Part shown: positions 52,025-61,000 of the stretch, one piece after another | How the letters are laid out: every line of letters begins with the position of its first letter | How positions within the stretch are numbered: the first letter of the stretch is position 1 | Origin: Jannaschia helgolandensis | GTDB lineage: Bacteria > Pseudomonadota > Alphaproteobacteria > Rhodobacterales > Rhodobacteraceae | Direction of reading: 5' to 3' | Length of the DNA stretch: 64,000 nt | Assembly: GCF_900109285.1 (NCBI RefSeq) | Contig: NZ_FNZQ01000007.1 | Location: 115,084 to 179,083, forward strand | The notes under the pieces: generated by a model | Databases searched by the model: none | Seen by the model: only the letters and a program-made list of their open reading frames with translations | What the model was told of the DNA's origin: nothing | Position numbers and translations under genes: made by a program

Positions 52025-52165
52025 CAGAACGAGCACAACCTCGCGCCAGTCCGCACCATCGGTGGCGGCATCCAGCAGACGCATGTACAATTTTGCATGC
52101 GCGCGATCATAGTCTGTTAGCGCCACGCTCTCTGGCGGCTCATCGAGAAATCTCTTGTCCGTCAC
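52025..52165 (-). pseudogene. DUF2285-like ICE gene, 5' fragment
   Basis: The first 47 codons (MTDKRFLDEPPE, ALTDYDRAHAKLYMRLLDA, GADWREVVLVL) match the small DUF2285/DNA-binding-type proteins encoded near the replication module of alphaproteobacterial ICEs. After residue 47 the frame enters trbI DNA out of frame. The gene is therefore the upstream side of a deletion that removed everything to the middle of trbI. Family assignment is from pattern recognition. Confidence 0.6.
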
Positions 52166-52335
52166 CCTGATACCCCGTCCTCCAAACTAACGCTTCCTTG
52201 GGCGTCTGTTAAGCGTATCTGCCTCGGAGGAAATCGGAAGGGCCTCGCGTGGCATCAGGTGATGGCATTGCGGCATCGTATTAGCCGAGGGTTCGGCGAT
52301 GTAATCACAGCCCAACGCTATCCGCCCAAGAGAAT

Positions 52336-52366
52336 ACATATTATAGTTGATAAACTTATAGTATGT
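52336..52366. promoter_or_regulatory. AT-rich imperfect dyad upstream of XRE regulator
   Basis: A very AT-rich stretch has outer arms ACATA/TATGT and two direct TTATAGT boxes 16 bp apart, ending about 20 bp before the XRE gene start. It is the likely promoter-operator of that gene, which could be autoregulated. Confidence 0.38.
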
Positions 52367-52386
52367 AAACTGCGATCCGTTTGTGC

Positions 52387-52608
52387 ATGGATATGCGCAA
52401 ATTGGTTGGCCGGAATTTCGCCCGCCTGCGTCGGGAAAAAGGCCTGACGCAGGAGCAGGTGGAAGAACGTTCGGGCTTCAGCCAGCAGTATCTCAGCAGC
52501 CTTGAGCGGGGTAAGCGCAATCCGACTGTAATCACACTGTACGAGTTGGCTCAGGCTCTCGGCGTGGGGCATGTCGAACTGGTGGGGCCGGACGGTGACG
52601 AAAGCTGA
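52387..52608 (+). CDS. XRE-family HTH regulator
   Basis: A 73-residue single-domain Cro/CI-type DNA-binding protein: NFARLRREKGLTQEQVEERS, GFSQQYLSSLERGKRNPTVI, TLYELAQALGV. Starts at 52387 or 52393 (ATG) are possible. It lies divergently beside the DUF2285-like fragment, as in ICE regulatory regions. Size and AT-rich operator-like leader recall small controller proteins, but no restriction-modification genes adjoin. Confidence 0.85.
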   Translation: MDMRKLVGRNFARLRREKGLTQEQVEERSGFSQQYLSSLERGKRNPTVITLYELAQALGVGHVELVGPDGDES

Positions 52609-52683
52609 CTTTGCCACGCAGTCTTCATCGGCGGCTTTGCGGACTTCGTTGCCTTCGAAAAAATGCCTTGCGTATGGCCCAGC

Positions 52684-53109
52684 TTAGTTTTCGGGCTTCC
52701 AGTCTGGCTGTGTCGCGAAAGAAACGACTTCTTCTCTAAGCCGATCCCAATGAGGTTTGTCACGCTCAAATATGACGACTTCAACATGCAGTCCGCTGGC
52801 GTTGTCCATCGTCCCAAGTGATAATGTCAGATGATCAGGTGTTCGCGTATTCTTCCCATAAATTGGGCTACCACAGTTCGCGCAGAATACCTTGGTAACC
52901 TCGGAACCCTTGTTTGACGAATAACTGAACTCACTCAGTTTTCCTCTCACGGCAACCGCATCTGAAACGAACATGGCACCTACGGTGTGACCTGTTCCAC
53001 TCAGTCGGCGACACTCTTCGCAATGGCATTGGGCGACGACTATGGGCGGCCCATCGGCAGTGTATGTGACCTCGCCGCAAAGGCATTTTCCGCTATATTT
53101 CTGTGTCAT
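52684..53109 (-). CDS. GFA family (CENP-V/GFA domain) protein
   Basis: The 141-aa zinc protein has the GFA cysteine pattern: GKCLCGEVTY, QCHCEECRRLSG and VFCANCGSPIYG. Such proteins are glutathione-dependent formaldehyde-activating-like enzymes or zinc-binding proteins of unknown substrate. It is a cargo-type gene inside the ICE remnant; it converges on the XRE gene. Confidence 0.9.
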   Translation of the reverse strand: MTQKYSGKCLCGEVTYTADGPPIVVAQCHCEECRRLSGTGHTVGAMFVSDAVAVRGKLSEFSYSSNKGSEVTKVFCANCGSPIYGKNTRTPDHLTLSLGTMDNASGLHVEVVIFERDKPHWDRLREEVVSFATQPDWKPEN

Positions 53110-53287
53110 TCGTCAGACAGTACAGCGCGATGGTAGATCCGCAACCAGAACGCAAGAGGCTGTTGAAGGGTTCGAACGAGCGTTGATGCTCTTGAGTTGA
53201 TGACCTGTCAGGAAGGGCTCGAAACGACCGTTCAGATATTCGAATGGCCCCGCCCGGAATGTCCGGGCGGGGCTTTGCATCGAAGGT

Positions 53288-53611
53288 TCAGTCGCCGTTG
53301 CGACGGTTGGGACGGCTCCAGATGAGGCTGAAACCTTCGCTTTCTTCGTCATCGAAGAGGTTGGCGTAGATCGGAGCGGTGAAACTCGGATCGTCTAGCT
53401 TGAGGCCGAGATAGTCGCGACCCTCGTTGGAGGTCTTCGACCAGGCGGCACCGATTTCGGCGCGGCCGACCAGGACGCGATGGCTGGGGGCGTTCTCGCT
53501 GTTCTGGCTGGTTTCGGGGACGATGCGGACGTTCTTGGCCTGCACGTTGAGGGTGACGATTTCGCCGGTGTATTCGTTGCCGGACTTTTTGAACGTGCCG
53601 ATGGTTGCCAT
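53288..53611 (-). CDS. DUF736 domain protein (ICE-associated)
   Basis: The 107-aa DUF736 protein begins MATIGTFKKSGNEYTGEIVT and ends with the typical KLDDPSFTAPIYANLFDDEE segment. The family is almost diagnostic of Tn4371-like and related integrative elements, where it lies beside DUF2493. The function is unknown. The ATG has a GGAGAAAT ribosome site; longer frames upstream are not real. Confidence 0.93.
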   Translation of the reverse strand: MATIGTFKKSGNEYTGEIVTLNVQAKNVRIVPETSQNSENAPSHRVLVGRAEIGAAWSKTSNEGRDYLGLKLDDPSFTAPIYANLFDDEESEGFSLIWSRPNRRNGD

Positions 53612-54192
53612 GATATTTCTCCGTTTGCTCTGTGTTCGAGCCCGCACCATTGCGGCCTCGATGGCGATCGGCGGGCCGAAGGCGACCGACGGCTCATCCG
53701 CAGGGCCGAAACGTAGTGGAGGATGGTGACGGGAGACTTTCTTGTTTCGCGAGGAATGGCGGCGCAGCCGCAAGGGGAAGAAAGTGGACCGGCACCGTTG
53801 AGCCTTAGGCGGTCGAGGCGAAGCTGTCCTTCGACCAGATCAGCCCATTGAAGAGGCCGTTTGGAGCGGTCGACCCCAACAGAGATGCTTACGGAGAATA
53901 TGGAAACCGAGTGACACAGAGGGATTCTGGCTACCAAGTGATCACAGGCGTTCGTCGCCCATGTCAGGCACGAACCGTTGTTTCGGAAGCCATTCCGGCA
54001 GACTATGAAAGAGAACGTCAACTGCATGTCGTGACAGTCTGCGCATTCGGCAGCCGACTCGACGACCTTGGAAACATGGTTCGCGTCTCGGTCGAATCTG
54101 GACTTCCATTCGGTCACCGCGATATCGCCTATCGAAAAGGCGCGGACGGGTGCCACCGCCAAACCACATCCCATTCCGGCTGAACTCGGTGA
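53612..54192. other. 580-bp spacer, no confident gene
   Basis: Several overlapping frames are open on both strands. A minus-strand frame starting at 54174 (SIGDIAVTEWKSRFDRDANH, AAECADCHDMQLTFSFIV) looks somewhat protein-like but continues deep into the DUF736 gene in another frame. It may be a decayed gene. Nothing here is supported well enough to call. Confidence 0.4.
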
Positions 54193-54633
54193 TTAAGCGC
54201 TGCCTGCACGTTCCATGCCCGGCTCGAGCGGGGCCGTTCCCGCCATGCGAAACAGTGCGGTGATACCGACAGCGACCGCGCCGACGGCGGAAAACGCCAT
54301 CTGCCAGCCTTCTGACGGCATGAGGTGTCTCGCAATTCCATGGGTGGCCGCATAACCCGCCACGGCTGCCGGCCCAGCGAACAGCAGTGCGACGATCAGG
54401 CGAATCCAGAGCGGTCGCGCGAATGCAAAGATGAGTTGGCCGATAATGGCGACCGCACCTGCGGCGAGTACGCCAACGACAACGCTCCCTATAACGCCAG
54501 CGCCGCTTCCATAGGCCCACATGCTGACGGTAACACCCACGAATAGCGGCAGCGCGTAGACGGCAAATGTGAAGAGAAGCCAGCACATCGTGCCGATGAC
54601 CCCGACGAGAAGGAGGATATTGAGAAAGATCAT
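54193..54633 (-). CDS. ICE-associated multi-pass membrane protein
   Basis: The 146-aa protein is almost entirely hydrophobic, with about four transmembrane helices (FLNILLLVGVIGTMCWLLFT, GVIGSVVVGVLAAGAVAIIG, LIVALLFAGPAAVAGYAA, MAFSAVGAVAVGITALF). Proteins of this layout lie between DUF2493 and DUF736 in alphaproteobacterial ICEs. The function is unknown. Confidence 0.72.
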   Translation of the reverse strand: MIFLNILLLVGVIGTMCWLLFTFAVYALPLFVGVTVSMWAYGSGAGVIGSVVVGVLAAGAVAIIGQLIFAFARPLWIRLIVALLFAGPAAVAGYAATHGIARHLMPSEGWQMAFSAVGAVAVGITALFRMAGTAPLEPGMERAGSA

Positions 54634-54799
54634 GATGGATCACTCCGTGCAAAAGCGATGAACGGTTGCGCCAGCCACCACCACCTCGGCGCATCTTGCG
54701 AATAGCAGAAAACGCCAAGAATTACGAGCGCGTCAGTTGATGCTGCTACAGCAACCGTCGTGCAAAGTGGTTGCTTCACCGTGAATGTCGGGGCGGCGC

Positions 54800-55741
54800 T
54801 CACGCGCCGCCCTTTTTGCGAAAATCGTAGGCTTTGATGCCGAGCTTGCGTGCCTTGTCGGCAAAGTTGTCCTGAATACCGGTGCCGGGAAAGATGATGA
54901 CCCCAATCGGCAGGACGTCGAGGATCGTATCGTTGCGCTTAAACGGAGCGGCCTTGGCGTGGTGTGTCCAATCCGGCTTGAAGGCGACCTGCGTCACCTT
55001 GCGATTTTCGGCCCATTTGGCGGCAATCAGTTCGGCCCCCTTGGGCGATCCCCCATGCAGCAGGACCATGTCAGAATGCTTAGCGTGAACCTTGTCGAGC
55101 GTCTCCCAGATTAGCTGGTGATCGTTGAAGTCAATGCCGCCGGTGAAGGCGATCTTTGTACCTTTGGGCAGATGCACTTCGGTATCGGCGTGCTTCTTCG
55201 CGGCGAGGAAATCCACGCTGTCGATCATTGCCGAGGTAAGATGGCGGTGGTTGACGCGCGATCCGGATCGCGGCGACCAGGGTGAGCCGGTAAGCTTCAA
55301 GTGATGCTCCGCGGCACTATCACGGTAGACCTCCATGCAGTCGCGGCGTTCGAGCAGAGATTGGCCGACCGAAATCAGATGTTCGAGCTGCACGGCCTTG
55401 ACCTCGGAGCCATCCTGTTCGCGCTGGCCGCGTTTCTGCGCCTGTACGTTGTCGTCGAGCTTGCGCTCGATCCGGTCGGTGGCACGGTGGAACATATTGA
55501 CGGTCGACCAAAGCAGTTCGTCCAGATCGTGATCGAGGCTGGTGTCCGCCATCGTCGCGACGAGGGCATCGAATATGTCGGCGACTGCGCCGGTGATCCG
55601 GTGGTCTTCTGGCACATCGCGCGGGTCCGGATCGTTCTCGGAATGGCGGTAGCCGTGCAGTTTGAGTTCGGTACAGATCGCGTCGGTAGGTGATGCGACG
55701 TGGTGCGGCTCGTCATCGCTGTTGTGGGGATCGGTGAACAT
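54800..55741 (-). CDS. DUF2493 (YspA/SLOG-type) protein
   Basis: The 313-aa protein has an acidic helical N-terminal part (ELKLHGYRHSENDPDPRDVP, ISVGQSLLERRDCMEVYRDS) and a C-terminal DUF2493 Rossmann-like SLOG domain (IAFTGGIDFNDHQLIWETLD, MVLLHGGSPKGAELIAAKWA, GVIIFPGTGIQDNFADKAR). SLOG domains bind or process nucleotide ligands in some conflict systems. In ICEs the gene is a conserved backbone member near DUF736. The ATG at 55741 is chosen by family start. Confidence 0.88.
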   Translation of the reverse strand: MFTDPHNSDDEPHHVASPTDAICTELKLHGYRHSENDPDPRDVPEDHRITGAVADIFDALVATMADTSLDHDLDELLWSTVNMFHRATDRIERKLDDNVQAQKRGQREQDGSEVKAVQLEHLISVGQSLLERRDCMEVYRDSAAEHHLKLTGSPWSPRSGSRVNHRHLTSAMIDSVDFLAAKKHADTEVHLPKGTKIAFTGGIDFNDHQLIWETLDKVHAKHSDMVLLHGGSPKGAELIAAKWAENRKVTQVAFKPDWTHHAKAAPFKRNDTILDVLPIGVIIFPGTGIQDNFADKARKLGIKAYDFRKKGGA

Positions 55742-56130
55742 GGGATGCTCCTTCGTCGGGTGGCGCCGGCATTGCGCTTGTATCTGGACATCGCAGTTCT
55801 CCGCGACGGGCACCGGAAGCTCTCTCCCGGCTCTCAACCCGTCACGAAAAACCCGTCCGCACTCTCCCTCTCATAGGGGGCGTTGCGAGGGAAACTTCCC
55901 CGCAGATGGGGTCGGACGAGACCGTGGCTCGACCGCAGGGGAAGGCCTTCCCCTCATGGATTTCGGAAGTTCCAGTTCCGATCATCAGGACGCTCCCTTC
56001 CAATTATCATGCTTATGCAGAGCCGATTGTTCGGTCGGTTAACACGGTCACTTTGTCTCTGGCTGATTTTGTCGCCCCACAGGCGACAAAATTCATTCTC
56101 ACCGAAGTGGATAGGCACCGATCTTTGAAA
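55742..56130. other. Spacer between ICE backbone and hip operon region
   Basis: About 390 bp with no convincing gene. A plus frame from 55906 (WISEVPVPIIRTLPSNYHAY) is open for 78 codons but has no ribosome site and no recognised relatives. The stretch holds the perfect dyad at 56066-56092. Confidence 0.4.
56066..56092. repeat. Perfect 11-bp inverted repeat
   Basis: ATTTTGTCGCC and GGCGACAAAAT are separated by CCACA. No T-run follows on either strand, so it is not an obvious terminator. It could be an operator, a recombination-site arm or an RNA hairpin. Confidence 0.6.
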
Positions 56131-56319
56131 CTATGTCATTAAGTCGCGATGACGATGCAAGAGAAACCAAGCTGAAGTGAGTTCTCGACCAGTTGCTGCA
56201 TCCTCGGCATAAATATCGAGTAAAGTCTCGCTGACCGCTGCCAGTTGCACTCGCTGTTTGACCACATCGACGAAGAACGCAACGGCGATCTGCTCCTCGT
56301 CCGCGCCTGCCTCGCGCAT
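56131..56319 (-). CDS. Possible small protein or gene remnant
   Basis: A 62-aa frame starting MREAGADEEQIAVAFFVDVV and ending in LLHRHRDLMT has a natural protein composition. The same frame stays open and protein-like for 22 more codons upstream (KWRGRNYLRNFIRPHFQA) to a stop at 56386, without an ATG. It is therefore either a short gene starting at 56319 or the 3' end of a gene cut off near the hip operon promoter. No family recognised. Confidence 0.35.
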   Translation of the reverse strand: MREAGADEEQIAVAFFVDVVKQRVQLAAVSETLLDIYAEDAATGRELTSAWFLLHRHRDLMT

Positions 56320-56386
56320 CGCTTGGAAATGGGGTCGTATGAAGTTTCGAAGATAGTTGCGCCCACGCCATTTTTCCGCTAACAGT

Positions 56387-56425
56387 CATATTTGACGGCT
56401 AATAATGAAAAGAGCGTCAGATATG
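56387..56425. promoter_or_regulatory. Candidate HipB-type operator
   Basis: CATATTTGACG (56387-56397) and CGTCAGATATG (56415-56425) form an imperfect inverted repeat (10 of 11 matches). It spans the first start codon of the HTH gene; its right arm covers the second ATG at 56423. The position fits autorepression by the HTH protein. Function inferred. Confidence 0.45.
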
Positions 56426-56809
56426 GCAGTTAAGGTAAGTTCTTTGAACGCACGGCGGGCGCTTGAGGCTCTGGGCGCGAACATCAAGACGGCGCGCTTG
56501 AAGCGGCGCATCTCCGTTAAGGGGTTCGCCGAGCGGGTCGGCGTGTCCGAAAGCACCGTTACGCGCCTGGAGAAAGGCGACGACGGTGTCAGTATCGGCA
56601 CGCTTGCGATGGCCTGCCTCGTCCTTGGCGAGATCGAGCGCATTTCCGACTTCCTTGATGCCGGGTCCGACGATACCGGACTGCTTCTCGATCGGGACGC
56701 GCTCCCCAAGCGGATCGACAAAAAGCGAAAACCTGCATCACCGCCATCCGGCAAAGGCCAATCAACCCCCTTGTCCGATGCGGATGATGAAGAAGGGGTC
56801 GGTTTCTGA
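56405..56809 (+). CDS. hipB: HipB-like HTH antitoxin/regulator
   Basis: The 134-aa protein has an XRE HTH at residues about 38-60 (SVKGFAERVGVSESTVTRLE) after a helical N-terminus. It carries a longer polar tail (KRIDKKRKPASPPSGKGQ) than classical HipB. ATGs at 56405 and 56423 are alternatives; neither has a strong ribosome site. Its stop overlaps the hipA start (TGATG). By analogy with HipBA it should bind and neutralise HipA and repress the operon. The third gene downstream is a helicase, which is not part of the classical pair. Confidence 0.85.
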   Translation: MKRASDMAVKVSSLNARRALEALGANIKTARLKRRISVKGFAERVGVSESTVTRLEKGDDGVSIGTLAMACLVLGEIERISDFLDAGSDDTGLLLDRDALPKRIDKKRKPASPPSGKGQSTPLSDADDEEGVGF

Positions 56810-58032
56810 TGCCGGAAGCGATCGTCGCCCTTGGAGAAGGCAAGCGTGTCGTCGGCCGTCTGCGCTTTGAGAGTGACGGGCGGCGTCAGCATTCGCAGTT
56901 TGAGTACGCTGACGAATGGCTGGCCGCATCCGACCATTTCGCGGTGTCGCCCGGATTACACCTGCGCGAAGGCAGCCACTTCAGCACTGGCAAGGAGGAC
57001 AAGCGTTCGGCACTGTCCGGATGCTTTGCCGACGCCGCGCCGGATTCCTGGGGGCGGGCTTTGATGACCAGGGCGCTTGGCGGCGGTCTTAGCGAGTTCG
57101 ACTATCTCGTGCTGTCCGATGACCGCACACGGCAGGGCGCGTTAAGATTTCTCGGCGAAGACATGGAGCCGCTGTCCGACCTGACGCCGCCAATCCCGCG
57201 TCTGGTCGAACTTGAACGGTTGCGCGGTCTTGCCCAGCGGTTCGAGCGCGATCCCAGCGGCGCGGAGGAAGAGGCGCGCGATCTGGCCGGTATTGCTGGC
57301 TCGCTCGGCGGTGCCCGCCCGAAGGCCAATGTTGAGGGCGATGGCCACCTCTGGATTGCCAAGTTCACGTCCGCGCAGGACACCAAGCCGGTCGAACGCG
57401 CAGAGGTCGCCACGTTGAAACTCGCGGCCATGTGCGGATTGCGGGTTGCTGAGGCAAAGTTGGAGTTACGGGACAGCGACAGCCCGATCGCGCTCATCCG
57501 GCGGTTCGACCGCCGCGGCGAGACGCGCATCCCCTATATTTCAGCGAGAACCGCGCTGGACTGGCAGGGCGACGAAGGGGGCTACTACACCGACATCGCC
57601 GATGTGATCCGGCAGATTTCCAGCAAACCTGTCGATGATCTGTATGAACTCTGGCGGCGGATCGTCTTCACGATCCTCGTGTCGAACAAGGACGATCATC
57701 TGAAGAACCACGGATTCATCTATGCGGGTGGAGACAGATGGCGGCTGTCACCGGCCTTCGACATCAATCCGTCGCCGTCGCGCCACCGGGTCTTGGAGAC
57801 CGGCATCGTTCAGGGCGGATCGTTCGATGCGTCGCTCGAGCTCGCGCTTGAGGCCTGCGAGTTTTTTGACCTGAATCCGAAGAGCGCCAGGCAAGCAGCA
57901 GGCGAGATGGCCAGAATAATCGCTGGCAACTGGAAGCAAGCGCTTCGAGAAGAGGGGACGTCAGGCGATGATGTCCGTCTGTATGCGGATGCATTTGAGC
58001 ACGACGAAACAGAAAAGGGGGCGGGAATTTGA
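56809..58032 (+). CDS. hipA: HipA-like serine/threonine kinase toxin
   Basis: The 407-aa HipA protein shows the N-terminal HipA domain, the glycine/serine loop GSLGGARPKA (164-173, with the candidate autophosphorylated serine at 165), the catalytic SNKDDHLKN (292-300) and the metal-binding SPAFDINP (314-321). All key kinase residues seem present. Classical HipA phosphorylates glutamyl-tRNA synthetase; this member's target is unknown. The ATG overlaps hipB, and the stop overlaps a TTG start of the helicase (TTGA), so all three genes are translated together. Confidence 0.9.
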   Translation: MPEAIVALGEGKRVVGRLRFESDGRRQHSQFEYADEWLAASDHFAVSPGLHLREGSHFSTGKEDKRSALSGCFADAAPDSWGRALMTRALGGGLSEFDYLVLSDDRTRQGALRFLGEDMEPLSDLTPPIPRLVELERLRGLAQRFERDPSGAEEEARDLAGIAGSLGGARPKANVEGDGHLWIAKFTSAQDTKPVERAEVATLKLAAMCGLRVAEAKLELRDSDSPIALIRRFDRRGETRIPYISARTALDWQGDEGGYYTDIADVIRQISSKPVDDLYELWRRIVFTILVSNKDDHLKNHGFIYAGGDRWRLSPAFDINPSPSRHRVLETGIVQGGSFDASLELALEACEFFDLNPKSARQAAGEMARIIAGNWKQALREEGTSGDDVRLYADAFEHDETEKGAGI

Positions 58033-61000
58033 CGATTGAAATAACAGATGAGGGTACGTTGTTAGACTTCGCGGAGGAGCTCCCCGAAGTTGAAGTGCAG
58101 TTTGGCGAGAGATTAGCGGTATTTGGCTCAGATTTTGGTGCGAGCGTACAGGCGATCGCAGAGCCTGCGACCACTCGGCGGCTAATATTGCGGCCGTTTA
58201 GACAGCGCCAGCTCTCAGGTGTGGTTGGTGAGGACGAGCTTGGGGAGAAGTTCCTTATCCTGCCGCAAAAAACGACGTCATCAGTTCCATATGAAAGAGT
58301 TTACGTGTGCCCCGCTGCAATTGATGTCGAGACCTTCGCCAAAAGGAATCCAGGCACCGCTCCGGAGCTTTTGGCACCCCTGCCATTAAACCCGAAAAAA
58401 GCCGGCGATGATATTTCGGCTCTCCGCGGTGACATTGTGACGAGCTGGAGGGATGGTGTTGCTTTCATGCAGGAAGAAACCGACAACGGCCATGTTGTAA
58501 AGCAAGGCTTCCGGTCCCCTCAAATCGGCGCACTCCATGCACTGCAAGCGCACTGGACGGTTTCGCAGAAGATCGCGACCGTCGTCATGCCGACGGGAAC
58601 GGGCAAGACTGAGACAATGATCGCGGCAACTGTCCAAGAGCAGGCAGAATGCGTCCTCGTCATCGTCCCTAGCGACGCGCTTCGGACGCAAATTGCGGGA
58701 GCTTTTTCGAAACTAGGGATCTTGCCGAAAGCCGGACTCATTGATGGTGCTGCCCGCCGACCCATTGTGTCCTTGCTTCGCAAACGGCCGACCAGTGTTG
58801 AAGATGCTCGTGCGCTCTTCAGCATTTCGAATGTTGTCGTCACCACGATGTCTGTTGCGGCGGGAGCAGCTCCAGAAATCCAGGCTGCAATGGCCGACTG
58901 CACGACTCATTTATTTATCGACGAGGCGCATCACGTAGGCGCACGAACTTGGCGCGAGCTTCGACAGGCTTTCAGAGGCGTAAAGACGATCCAGTTTACT
59001 GCGACGCCTTTTCGAAATGATGGCATGCGGGTCGATGGCAAGTTCATCTTCGTCTATCCGCTCGGCCTGGCCCAGTCGGAAGGCTACTTCCAACGGATCG
59101 ATTATCAGCCTGTCGACGGTTTGGATCGAGATGATATCGATGATCAAATCATCGAAAAGGTTGGTGAAGCCCTCGCCATAGATGAGGCGCAAGGTTTTCG
59201 GCATCTCGCAATGGCGCGGGGGAACAAGCGAGCGCGGGCTGAACAGCTTCATGCACAGTATTCAAGGCGCTGGCCTGAATACAATCCCGTGCTTCTGCAT
59301 AGCGGACTTGCCGCATCAGAACAAAAGCAAGCCTTGGCCGGTTTGCGGTCGGGAGAGCATCGCATTGTGGTGTGTGTCGACATGTTGGGCGAAGGGTTTG
59401 ATCTGCCTGAGCTCAAGGTCGCCGGTCTGCACGATCCCAAGAAGTCCGAGGCTGTGACCCTGCAGTTTGTGGGCCGGTTCACGCGCACGCGAGACGATCT
59501 TGGGGAAGCAACGGTCATTGCAGCGACTACGAAAGAGGAGGGAAGCCCTCTTGCTAGTCTGTTCGCCGAGGATGCCGATTGGAACAAGCTCATCAATCAC
59601 ATCGGATCGCGAGCAACGCAGCGCGCGGTCCGAAGGGAAGAAGTCTTTGAGGGTTTTGGGGGGATCGACGCTGAAATTCCAATGGAGACGCTACGGCCTA
59701 GTCTGGGCACGATTACCTACAAGACTTCTCACACGCCGTGGGATCCGATCGGTGGTATCGAACGCTTCGACAACAAGCAGCTCATCGTTGATGGCCCTCA
59801 TATCAATCATCATGATGCCTTGGCGATCTTCATCACCGAACGCCAGGATCAACCGAAATGGAGTCGGTTCAAGGGTATCTCTGATGTCACTTATGATTTG
59901 TTTTTGGTCCATTGGGACCAGGAAGCGGGTCTTTTGTACATCTCTGCTTCACACGATGATCGTCTGGACGATCTGGCCAAGTATCTTTGTGGTGATGATG
60001 CTGAGCGCATTCGCGGCGAAGCGATTTTTCGAGCGCTAGATCCCTTCCGACGTCCGGTACTGAACACCCTCGGTCTGAGCGAAACGCGCAGACGGAAAAT
60101 TCGCTACTCGCAGTATCAGGGTAGCGATATTGCTGATGAGTTGCGCAGCCGCAGCGGAAACAGAACCCGTAGTAAGACGAACCTGATGGTGGTCGGCTAC
60201 ACTGACGATGGGAAAGTGTCGCTTGGATGCTCGCGAAAAGGAAAAATCTGGGCTCAAGAGCGCACCAATGATTTTGGGCGCTGGATGGACTGGTGTCACG
60301 ATCTGGGTCGCTCCCTTGCTGATGAGTCGATTTCTACAGATGGTATTATGGAAAGGCTAATTCAGCCGGAGTTGGTCACGGAAGTTCCCCCAAAGCCGCC
60401 AGTCGCCATAGATTGGTATGAGGGCATGTCAGTCCTCGATGAAGATAGCTGGGTTTTCAATATCAATGGCCTCCAAGCAAAATTCTATGATAGCGAACTC
60501 GAGCTTGTGTCGCACGATGCCCGCGGCAGAATCGAGTTCGCAGTTGTTGCTGACTCTGAGCGCGCCGAGTTCACGATGACCATCAATGAAGCCGGCGTCA
60601 GTTTCGCTTTGAGGGACGGTCAATCAGCTTCTGCCGAGAAAACTGCTTCGGCTATCGCTATGTCGGCATGGTTTCACGAATATCCGCCTACGATCTATTT
60701 TGCGGATGGTGACTCGCTCGTTGCGGATGAACTTTTCGCACTTCCGGAGTCGGACGCACCCTATTTCCCGGATGAGCATTTCGAAGTGTGGGACTGGACT
60801 GGTGTCGATATCCGTGTTGAATCACTCGGGCTTGAGCTTCGAGCCGATAGTATTCAGGCCCGGACAGTTGAGCAGGTTCGCGCGACCACAGGAAGCCACA
60901 TCATTTTCAATGACGACGGAACTGGTGAGGTTGCCGACGTTGTAGCCTTCGAGTTGGACGGGAATCACGTCACCGTCCGATTGTATCATTGCAAGTTTTC

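Noticed and set aside
53395..54174. 259-codon minus-strand frame upstream of and through DUF736
   Set aside because: Its 3' third lies in the wrong frame of a well-supported DUF736 gene. The N-terminal part looks protein-like but cannot be supported as an intact gene.
55883..56142. Two overlapping plus-strand frames of about 80 codons
   Set aside because: No ribosome site, no family features and mutual overlap; probably chance frames in the spacer.
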